35,929 bases of DNA from Secundilactobacillus folii. Its GTDB lineage: Bacteria; Bacillota; Bacilli; Lactobacillales; Lactobacillaceae. Positions 24,127 to 31,190 of this stretch are shown piece by piece; position 1 is the first letter of the stretch, and every line of letters begins with the position of its first letter. The position numbers and the translations under genes were made by a program. The DNA lies in the NCBI RefSeq assembly GCF_009720675.1, contig NZ_WNJO01000017.1, positions 1-35,929 on the forward strand, read 5' to 3'. Below the pieces are notes generated by a model. The model searched no databases. It saw only the letters and a program-made list of their open reading frames with translations, and was not told where the DNA came from.

Positions 24127-26013
24127 CTAGCCAAATGAAATGCCTTCAGTGAATTGACTGTTATACAGATCGGCGTAAAAGCCACCCTTTTCCAGTAACT
24201 CATTATGGGTTCCAGTTTCAACGATCGATCCGTGATTCATGACAATAATGTTATCGGCATTTTGAATCGTCGACAATCGGTGAGCAACCACAAAGCTTGT
24301 TCGACCCTTCAGCAACTGACTCATGGCATGCTGAATCTGAACTTCAGTTCTAGTATCGACAGAACTAGTGGCTTCATCAAGGATCAGGATCTCAGGATCA
24401 GCAACGAAAGCGCGCGCAATGGTGACTAGTTGACGCTGACCCTGCGAAATATTGGAGGCGTCTTCATTGAGCACGGTATCATAGCCGTCTGGCAATTTAC
24501 GGACAAATTCATCCACGTGAGCGGCTTTCGCTGCATTCAAAATATCATCCTTACTGGCGTCTTCTTTACCATACTTAATGTTGTCGTATATCGTGCCGGT
24601 AAAGAGCCAAGTATCTTGCAATACCATGGCGAAGTGGGAACGAAGCTTTTCACGTTCCATGTTGCGCGTATCTTGTCCGTTGACCAGAATCGCGCCACCC
24701 TTAACATCGTAAAACCTTTCTAGTAGGTTAATAATCGTGGTTTTACCAGCACCAGTCGGTCCAACAATCGCAACTTGCTGGCCCGGTTTCACGCTGAGAC
24801 TGTAATCGGTCATGAGTAGTTCATCACCATCGTAACCGAATTGAACGTGATCCATTTCCAATAGATTGTCAGTCTGTTTAACCGGATTATCGTTACTGGC
24901 GTCCTTCATTTCTTCTTCGTCGAGAACGGCAAATACCCGTTCTGCGGAAGCAATGGTGGACTGAATGGTGTTCATCAAGTTTGCTAGCTGTGAAATGGGT
25001 TGCGAGAATTGGTTGGTATATTGCAAGAACGCCTGTACATTACCAAGGGTGATATTACCATTAGCAACTGAAATACCACCAATAATGGCAACAAAAACAT
25101 AGCCGATGTTATTTAAAAACATCATTAACGGCATAATGATCCCGGAAATAAATTGGGCCTTCCAAGCGGCTTGGTAATAAGTATTATTTTGCTTTTCAAA
25201 GGTCTCAATGGTGTCTTGTTCCTTGTTAAAGCTCTTGATAATTTGTTGGCCAGCATAATTTTCTTCGACCTGGTCGTTCATAAGTCCCAGACTCTTTTGC
25301 TGCGTGGCGAAGAACTTCTGCGACCGTGGAGCCACGATACCAACAATGATTAAACTTAAAGGAATCGTGACTAGGGCAATCAGGGTCAGTTTCCAGCTGA
25401 TCGTCAGCATCATCCACAGCGTTCCGATAAAGGTCACGGTTGAGGTGACAGCTTGAGTCAGACTTTGTTGCAACGTGTTGGCAATGTTATCCATATCGTT
25501 GACTGCCCGACTCATAATGTCACCGTTACCATGTGTATCGTAGTACTTAATGGGTACCACTCGCATCTTTTGTTTCATTCGACGCCGGAGTTTATAAACG
25601 GTATTTTGTGATATCAGGGTCATGATCCACTGTTGCAGAAAACTAAAGATTCCTGAAGCGAGGTACATAAGACCAACAATCAAAATAATATGAAAGATTT
25701 TTTCGAAATTAATGGGTAGCTTGGTAATGTCAAAGCCAGCTTTTTGCTGTGATTGACCCTTCATGACACCGGCAAAAATTTCAGTTGTTGCCCGACCTAA
25801 AATCTTCGGGGTTCGAATCTGGAAAATAACACTGGTGATGGCAAAAATCATGACAAAAATCAAACCAACGATTCGATCTGACATATAACTCATGAGCCGC
25901 CGGGTAGTGCCCCAAAAATTTTGGGGCTTTTCAACGACACCACGGAAGCCACCACGACCTGGTCCGTGACCGCCGCTTGAGCTTTGGGTGTGCTGTTTCT
26001 TTGTATCTGCCAT
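24127..26013 (-). CDS. Heterodimeric multidrug ABC exporter, subunit with catalytic Walker B
   Basis: A 628-residue half-transporter: a Gly/His-rich N-terminal extension (1-25), six membrane helices (about 45-315) and a nucleotide-binding domain. Walker A is GPTGAGKTT (418-426), Walker B ILILDE with catalytic E547, and the switch histidine is H578 (AHRLST). The signature is the non-canonical ISQGQ (522-526) instead of LSGGQ. This is the pattern of the LmrD/BmrD-type partner in asymmetric ABC exporters. Its ATG overlaps the stop of the upstream ABC gene by one base (TAATG), with GGGGGAGGATAAG ahead, so the two are translationally coupled. It exports hydrophobic drugs or lipids in related systems; the natural substrate is unknown. 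Confidence 0.92.
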   Translation of the reverse strand: MADTKKQHTQSSSGGHGPGRGGFRGVVEKPQNFWGTTRRLMSYMSDRIVGLIFVMIFAITSVIFQIRTPKILGRATTEIFAGVMKGQSQQKAGFDITKLPINFEKIFHIILIVGLMYLASGIFSFLQQWIMTLISQNTVYKLRRRMKQKMRVVPIKYYDTHGNGDIMSRAVNDMDNIANTLQQSLTQAVTSTVTFIGTLWMMLTISWKLTLIALVTIPLSLIIVGIVAPRSQKFFATQQKSLGLMNDQVEENYAGQQIIKSFNKEQDTIETFEKQNNTYYQAAWKAQFISGIIMPLMMFLNNIGYVFVAIIGGISVANGNITLGNVQAFLQYTNQFSQPISQLANLMNTIQSTIASAERVFAVLDEEEMKDASNDNPVKQTDNLLEMDHVQFGYDGDELLMTDYSLSVKPGQQVAIVGPTGAGKTTIINLLERFYDVKGGAILVNGQDTRNMEREKLRSHFAMVLQDTWLFTGTIYDNIKYGKEDASKDDILNAAKAAHVDEFVRKLPDGYDTVLNEDASNISQGQRQLVTIARAFVADPEILILDEATSSVDTRTEVQIQHAMSQLLKGRTSFVVAHRLSTIQNADNIIVMNHGSIVETGTHNELLEKGGFYADLYNSQFTEGISFG

Positions 26014-27746
26014 TACTTATCCTCCCCCTTTCGAATCTGAGAGTTGATAATTTCTTGGTACACGGCGTTGGTCTTTTGCAGTTCATTGTGTGTGCCCTTA
26101 CCAACTAATTTACCGTTATCCAGTACCAAAATTAGGTCAGCGTCTGCCACAGTGGCAATTCGTTGCGCCACGATGACCGTGATACTTTGTTGAATGTGCT
26201 CATCACGACGTAAAGCAGCCCGTAGATCAGCATCAGTCTTAAAGTCCAGGGCGGAGAAGGAATCATCGAACACATAGACGGAGGCCTGTTTGACTAGCGC
26301 TCTGGCAATTGCCAGTCGTTGTCGTTGGCCACCCGAGAAGTTGCCCCCACCTTGTTCAACGTGGAGGTCTAGGCCGACTGGTTCTGCTTCAACGAAGTCG
26401 CGGGCACGGGCAATATCCAGGGCGTGCCAGATCTCTTCATCGGTAGCATCAGGTTTACCATACTTCATATTCTCTCTTAAAGTCCCAGTAAACAGGGTTG
26501 CTTTTTGAGGTACCAGCGAAACCGCATCGCGCAGTTCTGCCATTGGCAACTGAGAGATATCGATGCCATCGAGCTTGATTTTGCCACTTTCAATATCATA
26601 AAAGCGGGGAATCAGGTTGATCAAAGTGGATTTACCAGAACCGGTACCCCCAATAATGGCCACCGTCTGACCACTGGTAGCACTAAAGTCAATGTCCGTT
26701 AACGCAGGTTCCTCGGCGTTGCGATAGCGATAAGTCACATGATCAAAGGCCAAAGTATGTTTTGCATCGGCTGCTAATTCTTCAGGTTGAGTGGTATTTT
26801 TCATGGTTGAACGCAAATCAAAGACTTGCTGAATCCGCTTAGCAGAAGCTTGCGCCCGCGGAATAAAGATCAGAACCATTGATAACATCATGAAGCTCAT
26901 GAGGATCTGCATTGCGTAAGTCATGAAGGCAATTAAATTACCCACTTGCATGGCTTGGTTGCCGATCAGTTTCGCGCCGTACCAGATAATGGCGACGTTT
27001 GTCCCACTCATGATCAAAGTCATCACAGGAAAGGCTAGGGCTAACAACGTATTGACGTTAATGGCATTTTTAGTATAGTCAACGTTGGCGTCCTCAAAAC
27101 GATCCTGTTCAAATTGATCCTGCCGAAATGCACGAATGACTCGAACGCCGGTTAAACCTTCCCGAAAGATTCGGTTGATTCGGTCGGTCTTTGTCTGCAT
27201 AGCTTGGAACATCGGCATGGCAAACTTAAGCATCACACCCATAAACAGCGCTAATAATGGCAAGGAAATTAAAAAGATCCACGTTAAGGTGTGATCCTTG
27301 TTGTAAGCTAGAAAACTTGCACCAATCAACATGATTGGCGCCATGATCATCATTCGTAACATCATGATAGCGACGTTTTGAATTTGAACCACATCGTTAG
27401 TAGTTCGGGTAATTAATGAAGAAGTTTCAATTTGATTATATTCATCGGTAGATGCAGTCATGACTTTACGATAGATATCGCTTCGGAGGTTTTGCCCCAG
27501 TTTTTGTGAGGTCCTTGCAGCCAAGAATACGTTACAGATTGCGGAAACGATACTGAGCAAAGAAAACGCAATCATTTTGATACCGACTTTCCAGATGTAG
27601 CTGATATTCCCCGTAGCGACCCCGTTGTTGACGATATCAGAAGTCAGACTGGGGAGGTTCAGGTTGGCAATCACCTGAATGGTCATAAAAACTACCGCAC
27701 CAAAAACGGCGAGGTAGGAGATACGGCCCTTGGCAATTTTGAACAT
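26013..27746 (-). CDS. Heterodimeric multidrug ABC exporter, subunit with degenerate site
   Basis: A 577-residue half-transporter, six helices (about 12-300) plus a nucleotide-binding domain. Walker A is GGTGSGKST (366-374) and the signature a canonical FSGGQ (470-474). The residue after Walker B is aspartate (VYVFDDS, D495) instead of glutamate, and the switch histidine is glutamine (AQRIAT, Q528). These changes match the LmrC/BmrC-type partner, so together with the ISQGQ signature of the next gene product one of the two ATP sites is expected to be non-hydrolytic. The frame extends 12 codons to a GTG, but the ATG at 27746 has AAAGGAGA ahead. It is the first gene of the operon; an inverted repeat lies upstream at 27804-27849. 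Confidence 0.92.
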   Translation of the reverse strand: MFKIAKGRISYLAVFGAVVFMTIQVIANLNLPSLTSDIVNNGVATGNISYIWKVGIKMIAFSLLSIVSAICNVFLAARTSQKLGQNLRSDIYRKVMTASTDEYNQIETSSLITRTTNDVVQIQNVAIMMLRMMIMAPIMLIGASFLAYNKDHTLTWIFLISLPLLALFMGVMLKFAMPMFQAMQTKTDRINRIFREGLTGVRVIRAFRQDQFEQDRFEDANVDYTKNAINVNTLLALAFPVMTLIMSGTNVAIIWYGAKLIGNQAMQVGNLIAFMTYAMQILMSFMMLSMVLIFIPRAQASAKRIQQVFDLRSTMKNTTQPEELAADAKHTLAFDHVTYRYRNAEEPALTDIDFSATSGQTVAIIGGTGSGKSTLINLIPRFYDIESGKIKLDGIDISQLPMAELRDAVSLVPQKATLFTGTLRENMKYGKPDATDEEIWHALDIARARDFVEAEPVGLDLHVEQGGGNFSGGQRQRLAIARALVKQASVYVFDDSFSALDFKTDADLRAALRRDEHIQQSITVIVAQRIATVADADLILVLDNGKLVGKGTHNELQKTNAVYQEIINSQIRKGEDK

Positions 27747-27803
27747 TGCAGAATCTCCTTTCGTAAGTGACGATACACGCATGCAACGTTATATTGTACA
27801 CTT

Positions 27804-27849
27804 ATTTGACAAAAAATCACGCCTAAAGTGGTAAATTTTTTTGTCAAAT
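27804..27849. promoter_or_regulatory. Inverted repeat upstream of the ABC exporter operon (operator candidate)
   Basis: ATTTGACAAAAAAT (27804-27817) and its complement with one extra T (27835-27849) flank a 17-base spacer. It lies 58-103 bases upstream of the exporter start, above a TACAAT -10-like box (27793-27798, minus strand). Both arms contain TTGACA-like sequence, so they could also serve as -35 elements. Confidence 0.5.
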
Positions 27850-27922
27850 ACAGTTTTATGCGGGCTGTTTGATTTGTCATGTAATTACTAGGTTTGATTT
27901 GGATTATACCCTCAAAATCAGG

Positions 27923-27951
27923 TTGCAAATTAGAACGTATGTTCGTATAAT
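27923..27951 (+). promoter_or_regulatory. Promoter with LexA/DinR box in the spacer
   Basis: TTGCAA (27923-27928), a 17-bp spacer, TATAAT (27946-27951). The spacer holds GAACGTATGTTC (27933-27944), which fits the core of the Gram-positive SOS box CGAACRNRYGTTYC except at the outermost base on each side. Repressor there would occlude RNA polymerase. Confidence 0.65.
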
Positions 27952-28010
27952 AAAAGATACATACAGCGATCTTCATCAGGAGATCATTTCCGTGTTTGGG
28001 GGCCAAGAAG

Positions 28011-28178
28011 ATGACTAAAAAGAAACGGGTAACTGCACCGAAAAAAACGAATGAGTTGAATAACGTGACGATCCAATTGCCAAAATCCGTCGACATAAAC
28101 GCCTTTGCTGAAATTTTGGAAACGGCTTTTGAGAGTCACGGCATTGAGTCCTATAAGGTGAAGTATGAAGTGAAGTAG
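28011..28178 (+). CDS. Small basic protein, candidate SOS-regulated
   Basis: A 55-residue protein with a Lys-rich N-terminus (MTKKKRVTAPKKTNE) and a compact C-terminal part (VTIQLPKSVDINAFAEILETAFESHG, then a short beta-like end YKVKYEVK). It has no membrane helix or signal. I do not recognise the family. The promoter at 27923-27951 carries a LexA-like box. The ATG is preceded by GGGGG eight bases ahead. A nine-codon mini-ORF starting GTG at 27992, with AGGAG at good spacing, ends at 28018 and overlaps the start, so translation may be coupled. A longer form from a TTG at 27996 is less likely. A nucleic-acid-binding or inhibitor role is possible but unproven. Confidence 0.6.
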   Translation: MTKKKRVTAPKKTNELNNVTIQLPKSVDINAFAEILETAFESHGIESYKVKYEVK

Positions 28179-28221
28179 GGATGCTTTTCGATGATCCTAT
28201 TTAGGCGGTTGGAAGACAAAG

Positions 28222-28264
28222 GCAGTGCAGGTGAGGCTGAAAAGTTGAACCTCATCTGCACTGC
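28222..28264. terminator. Hairpin between convergent genes
   Basis: A 15-bp stem (28222-28236 with 28250-28264, one G-T pair) and a 13-base loop. It lacks a clear T tract on either side but is well placed to end both the small gene and the UPF0340 gene. Confidence 0.6.
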
Positions 28265-28286
28265 ATGTTGCTACTCTAAGAACGAT

Positions 28287-28850
28287 TTATAATTGTTGAT
28301 CATCCGGCCAGTCATAAATGGCTCGTGGGCCACCAATCAACTTTGGCCGAGACGTTAGAAAGGTGGTATGGGCTGCGCCAATTTCTTTAACAGAAGTCTT
28401 AACTGGTATCTGAACCCAACGAACGTGCATGCCAATTTGGGTGTCACCAATATCCATGCCACCGTCAGCAACAATTCGCTCAACTTCAACCGGATCCTTG
28501 AACGCTTTGTAGGCAGCTACTTGGCCAGCTCCGCCCGCGTGGAGTTGGGGGACTACTGAGACGATTTCATAACCGCGTCGATCTGCTACTTCGCGTTCCA
28601 GCAGCAGTGCACGATTAATGTGCTGACAGCCTTGAACGGCTAGATTAACGTGGTGAGCCTGTAAGATCGGTAGCAGGGTCTGAATCACGACCTCGCCAAT
28701 TTCAGCACTGGAATTTTGGCCCATCCAGTCGCCCCTAACTTCGCTGGAACTGAAGCCCAAAACGAAGAGGCCATTTTCAGGTAGTGTCACTTGATTAAAG
28801 TATTCGTTGACCGCCGTGATCAATTGCGACTTGATTGTTTCTGAATCCAT
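28287..28850 (-). CDS. UPF0340/TIGR01440 family protein (YwlG-like)
   Basis: A 187-residue cytosolic protein of the DUF436 family, common in Firmicutes and of unknown biochemical function. Family landmarks: GLFVLGFSSSEVRGDWMG, NLAVQGCQHINRALL, VPQLHAGGAGQVAAYKAF, GGMDIGDTQIGMH and the end KLIGGPRAIY. The frame extends six codons to a GTG, but the ATG at 28850 has AAGGGAG eight bases ahead. A promoter with TTGTAT and TATGAT, spaced 17, lies at 28893-28921. Monocistronic. Confidence 0.88.
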   Translation of the reverse strand: MDSETIKSQLITAVNEYFNQVTLPENGLFVLGFSSSEVRGDWMGQNSSAEIGEVVIQTLLPILQAHHVNLAVQGCQHINRALLLEREVADRRGYEIVSVVPQLHAGGAGQVAAYKAFKDPVEVERIVADGGMDIGDTQIGMHVRWVQIPVKTSVKEIGAAHTTFLTSRPKLIGGPRAIYDWPDDQQL

Positions 28851-28892
28851 CAGAGTAACTCCCTTCACTCGATAGTGATTAACTTCTCGTAC

Positions 28893-28921
28893 ATCATACC
28901 GTTAGGAAGCGGGAAATACAA
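28893..28921 (-). promoter_or_regulatory. Promoter of the UPF0340 gene
   Basis: On the minus strand: TTGTAT (28916-28921), a 17-bp spacer, TATGAT (28893-28898). Confidence 0.6.
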
Positions 28922-29165
28922 TTGGCAGAAGCTTGGTTGTGTCTAAGTCAGGACAGTGTTTAAAAAGCGACTCTTTTGCGTGTTGACTAAAGCAAAGATG
29001 AAATTTATGTCTGCCAACGGGCGGGAGATACTAGAGCTTTAGACGCCTTGATTACCATTAAATTACTAGCCTGCAGTTAAGGCGACTAACTGGCTGGCTT
29101 CAACTCAAAATAAAAGCCATTAATTGACGTTAGAATAACCAATCAGTGACCTTTTTGACGCGTTG
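28922..29165. other. Intergenic stretch without recognisable content
   Basis: Together with the UPF0340 upstream region, this leaves about 315 bases without a gene (28851-29165). I see no coding frame with a ribosome site, no strong hairpin and no repeat here. Confidence 0.6.
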
Positions 29166-30074
29166 TTATTTATTTTCGTTTTGAATGCGCTCAACTTCTT
29201 TAAATTGAGACATCATCCAACTCTCGTAATTTTTACCAGCTGGTTGAGATTCGGTGACCCGCACGATTGGCACGCCGCTTTGTTTTGCCAAATGTAATAG
29301 GTTCGTTGTCATCTTACTGATTTCTTGGGTGTTGACAACAAAGAAGGCAATTTTATGGTGGCGAATATCAGCTTGCATCTGTTTGATATCCTTTGGTGAA
29401 GGATCGGTGTCGTTTTGGACAGCTTGGGCGTAGTGATTATTATTCTGTTTGTAACCCATAGCACTTAACGCATAATCAAATACCGGTTCACTCACGTTGA
29501 CACGTTGGCCTCGGCTATTTTGACGTAATTTTTGGATTTCTTTTTTTAACGGCTTCAAAGACTGGATGTAACGGCGAGCGTTGGCCTTAAAGTAAGCTTT
29601 ATTTTGCGGCTGGCGTTTCGCAAATTCAGCCGCCAATTTGTTGGCTAACTTTGGCATGGTATTCATGTCATACCAGACGTGCTCATTGGCACCGTCATGT
29701 TTTCCTAACAGCTGTTGAGCCACGTTCACCTTAGTGGTACCGGTGTTGTCAGCGGAGAGCCGGTTCATCCACGTATCATATCCGAGGCCATTATAGACGA
29801 TTACGTCGGCATTGCTGACGATTTTTGCCGTTTTAGTTGTGGCTTCAAATTCGTGCGGTTCGATGCTTGGCCGATCAATGATCGAAGTCACGGTTCCTTT
29901 ATCACCGAGTACCGCTTTGGCCGCCTCACCGTAAAAATCGAGTGAAGCAACGACGTTTAACTGGTGCGGGTGATGGGATGTTGCTGACTGCGAGCCACAG
30001 CTGGTCAGTATGATTGCCAAAAAGCCTAAAATAAAAAAGAGACTAAAACGCCGAAAATGTTGAGCGAACTTCAT
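29166..30074 (-). CDS. Metal-binding ABC transporter lipoprotein, cluster A-I (ZnuA/AdcA/PsaA-like)
   Basis: A 302-residue solute-binding lipoprotein for a divalent metal. Signal peptide with lipobox LTSC (C26), then a short His cluster HHPHQ (34-38). Likely metal ligands by family position are H74 (IEPHEFE), H132 (NEHVWYD), E196 (VSEPVFDYAL) and E275 (VTESQPAG). Classical zinc binders usually have a third histidine, and manganese binders a glutamate at that position, so the substrate (Zn, Mn or Fe) is open. No ATPase or permease gene lies next to it. The ATG has AGGGAGC ahead, and a Fur-family palindrome lies at 30095-30119. It is separated from the tkt-tal unit by a terminator. Confidence 0.87.
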   Translation of the reverse strand: MKFAQHFRRFSLFFILGFLAIILTSCGSQSATSHHPHQLNVVASLDFYGEAAKAVLGDKGTVTSIIDRPSIEPHEFEATTKTAKIVSNADVIVYNGLGYDTWMNRLSADNTGTTKVNVAQQLLGKHDGANEHVWYDMNTMPKLANKLAAEFAKRQPQNKAYFKANARRYIQSLKPLKKEIQKLRQNSRGQRVNVSEPVFDYALSAMGYKQNNNHYAQAVQNDTDPSPKDIKQMQADIRHHKIAFFVVNTQEISKMTTNLLHLAKQSGVPIVRVTESQPAGKNYESWMMSQFKEVERIQNENK

Positions 30075-30094
30075 ATCTAAAACAGCTCCCTAGT

Positions 30095-30119
30095 GTAAAC
30101 GATAATAATTACTATTTAC
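30095..30119. promoter_or_regulatory. Fur/Zur-type operator
   Basis: A 25-bp imperfect palindrome with outer arms GTAAA/TTTAC and inner arms TAAT-N-ATTA. The core TAGTAATTATTATCG on the minus strand fits the 7-1-7 Fur-family box: the left half differs by one base from Zur TCGTAAT and the right half by one from Fur ATTATCA. It lies 21 bases upstream of the metal-binding lipoprotein start. Confidence 0.6.
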
Positions 30120-30317
30120 CTAGCATACCATACTTGGAACGCTGTTGAAACCAAAAATCGGTCAGAACATTTTCGAAAGAGAAAGAAAAGAGGCTGAGAC
30201 AAAAGTTAATATTGGTCAGTATCGAACTGATATCTTAACGCAAAGGTAGTTAAAAATGTAACTTAGCTCGTGACTGAACATGGTCTAAACGTGCGTCAAA
30301 ACTCAGATTCCGGCCAT

Positions 30318-30400
30318 GCAAGAAAAGAGCGCCGCAGATTCCAAACCAGGAATCCACGGCGCTTCTTGCCTGCATTCTGGGATCTAACCGAGTTTAGTCC
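30318..30400. repeat. Intergenic hairpin repeat, copy B (terminator of tkt-tal)
   Basis: GCAAGAA ... GCGCCG ... GATTCC pairs with GGAATC ... CGGCGC-TTCTTGC (30318-30369), followed by the tail CTAACCGAGTTTAGTCC. It is related to the element at 23050-23130. On the minus strand it lies downstream of tal and gives CTCTTTTCTT after the stem. The rest of the gap (30120-30317) shows nothing I can name beyond a GAGGCTGAGACAAAAG start near 30190 that faces the tail in imperfect inverted fashion. Confidence 0.75.
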
Positions 30401-30436
30401 CACTCTCCTCATCTTTTATCAATCAAAAACGACCCA

Positions 30437-31159
30437 TTAATCTAAAATTTTAAGTCCAGTGGCCTTGATATCAGCTTCAAAACCCTTCACTGTGTTCATG
30501 GTGACCTCATCACCAGTTTGACCATATTTGGCAACCAACTTGTCCAAAATTGCCGGTGGAACGGTCACAATATCGACGCCTAGTGCTTCGGCCTGCGTGA
30601 TGTTGTAAATCTCACGGGTGCTGGCCCATAGGAGCTCAATATCATCTCGGTCAGCCGTCAGTTCAACGCTCTTCTTAACGAATGGCATTGGGTCAGCACC
30701 GGTATCTGCGACCCGACCAACAAAGATCGAAACAATGCTTGGGGTACCGGGCACGATTGCGTCGACGGCTTCTTTAACCTGTGCCGCCGTAGCAATGGCT
30801 GTAATGTTGACTTGAACACCGGCAGCGGTTAAATCATGGATCAAGTCGGTCGTTGGTTCACCACCGGTGGTTCGAATCGGAACCTTGACGTAAACGTTTG
30901 GCCCAATCTCGTGCAGCAGTTCGGCCTCTTTTTTCATGGTGTCATAGTCGTTACTAAACACCTCAAAAGAAATTGATTCATCGGGAAAAGTTGCCACTGC
31001 TTCTTTAGCAAACGATAGATAGTCGGTCACACCCGCCTTCTTTAAAAGACTGGGGTTAGTGGTGAAGCCGGTGACAAATGCATTTTGATTGATGGCCTTC
31101 ATGTCGTTTAAGTCAGCGCCATCAGAGTAAATTTTAGTTTTAAAAGTTGGAGCAGCCAA
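30437..31159 (-). CDS. tal: Transaldolase (short, MipB/TalC-like)
   Basis: A 240-residue cytosolic enzyme that moves a dihydroxyacetone unit in the non-oxidative pentose phosphate pathway. The Schiff-base lysine is K92 in NVYVKVPI, and TTNPSLL (33-39) is the conserved N-terminal loop. The length fits the short transaldolase/fructose-6-phosphate aldolase class; the F6P aldolase activity known in that class cannot be excluded. The start codon is TTG at 31159, with GAGGTG seven bases ahead and no in-frame ATG before residue 20. It lies 31 bp after tkt on the same strand, so the two form one operon serving pentose use and ribose-5-phosphate supply. Confidence 0.88.
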   Translation of the reverse strand: MAAPTFKTKIYSDGADLNDMKAINQNAFVTGFTTNPSLLKKAGVTDYLSFAKEAVATFPDESISFEVFSNDYDTMKKEAELLHEIGPNVYVKVPIRTTGGEPTTDLIHDLTAAGVQVNITAIATAAQVKEAVDAIVPGTPSIVSIFVGRVADTGADPMPFVKKSVELTADRDDIELLWASTREIYNITQAEALGVDIVTVPPAILDKLVAKYGQTGDEVTMNTVKGFEADIKATGLKILD

Positions 31160-31190
31160 TTAAATTCACCTCTATTTGAATTTGTAAGTC

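Noticed and set aside
24114-24221. Upstream extension of the lipoprotein by 36 codons
   Set aside because: It would bury the signal peptide and lipobox inside the protein and overlap the ABC gene; AGGAGG is placed for the ATG at 24113.
25800-25820. tRNA-like T-arm GGTTCGAATC
   Set aside because: It lies inside the ABC exporter coding sequence, and no acceptor, D or anticodon arms can be built around it.
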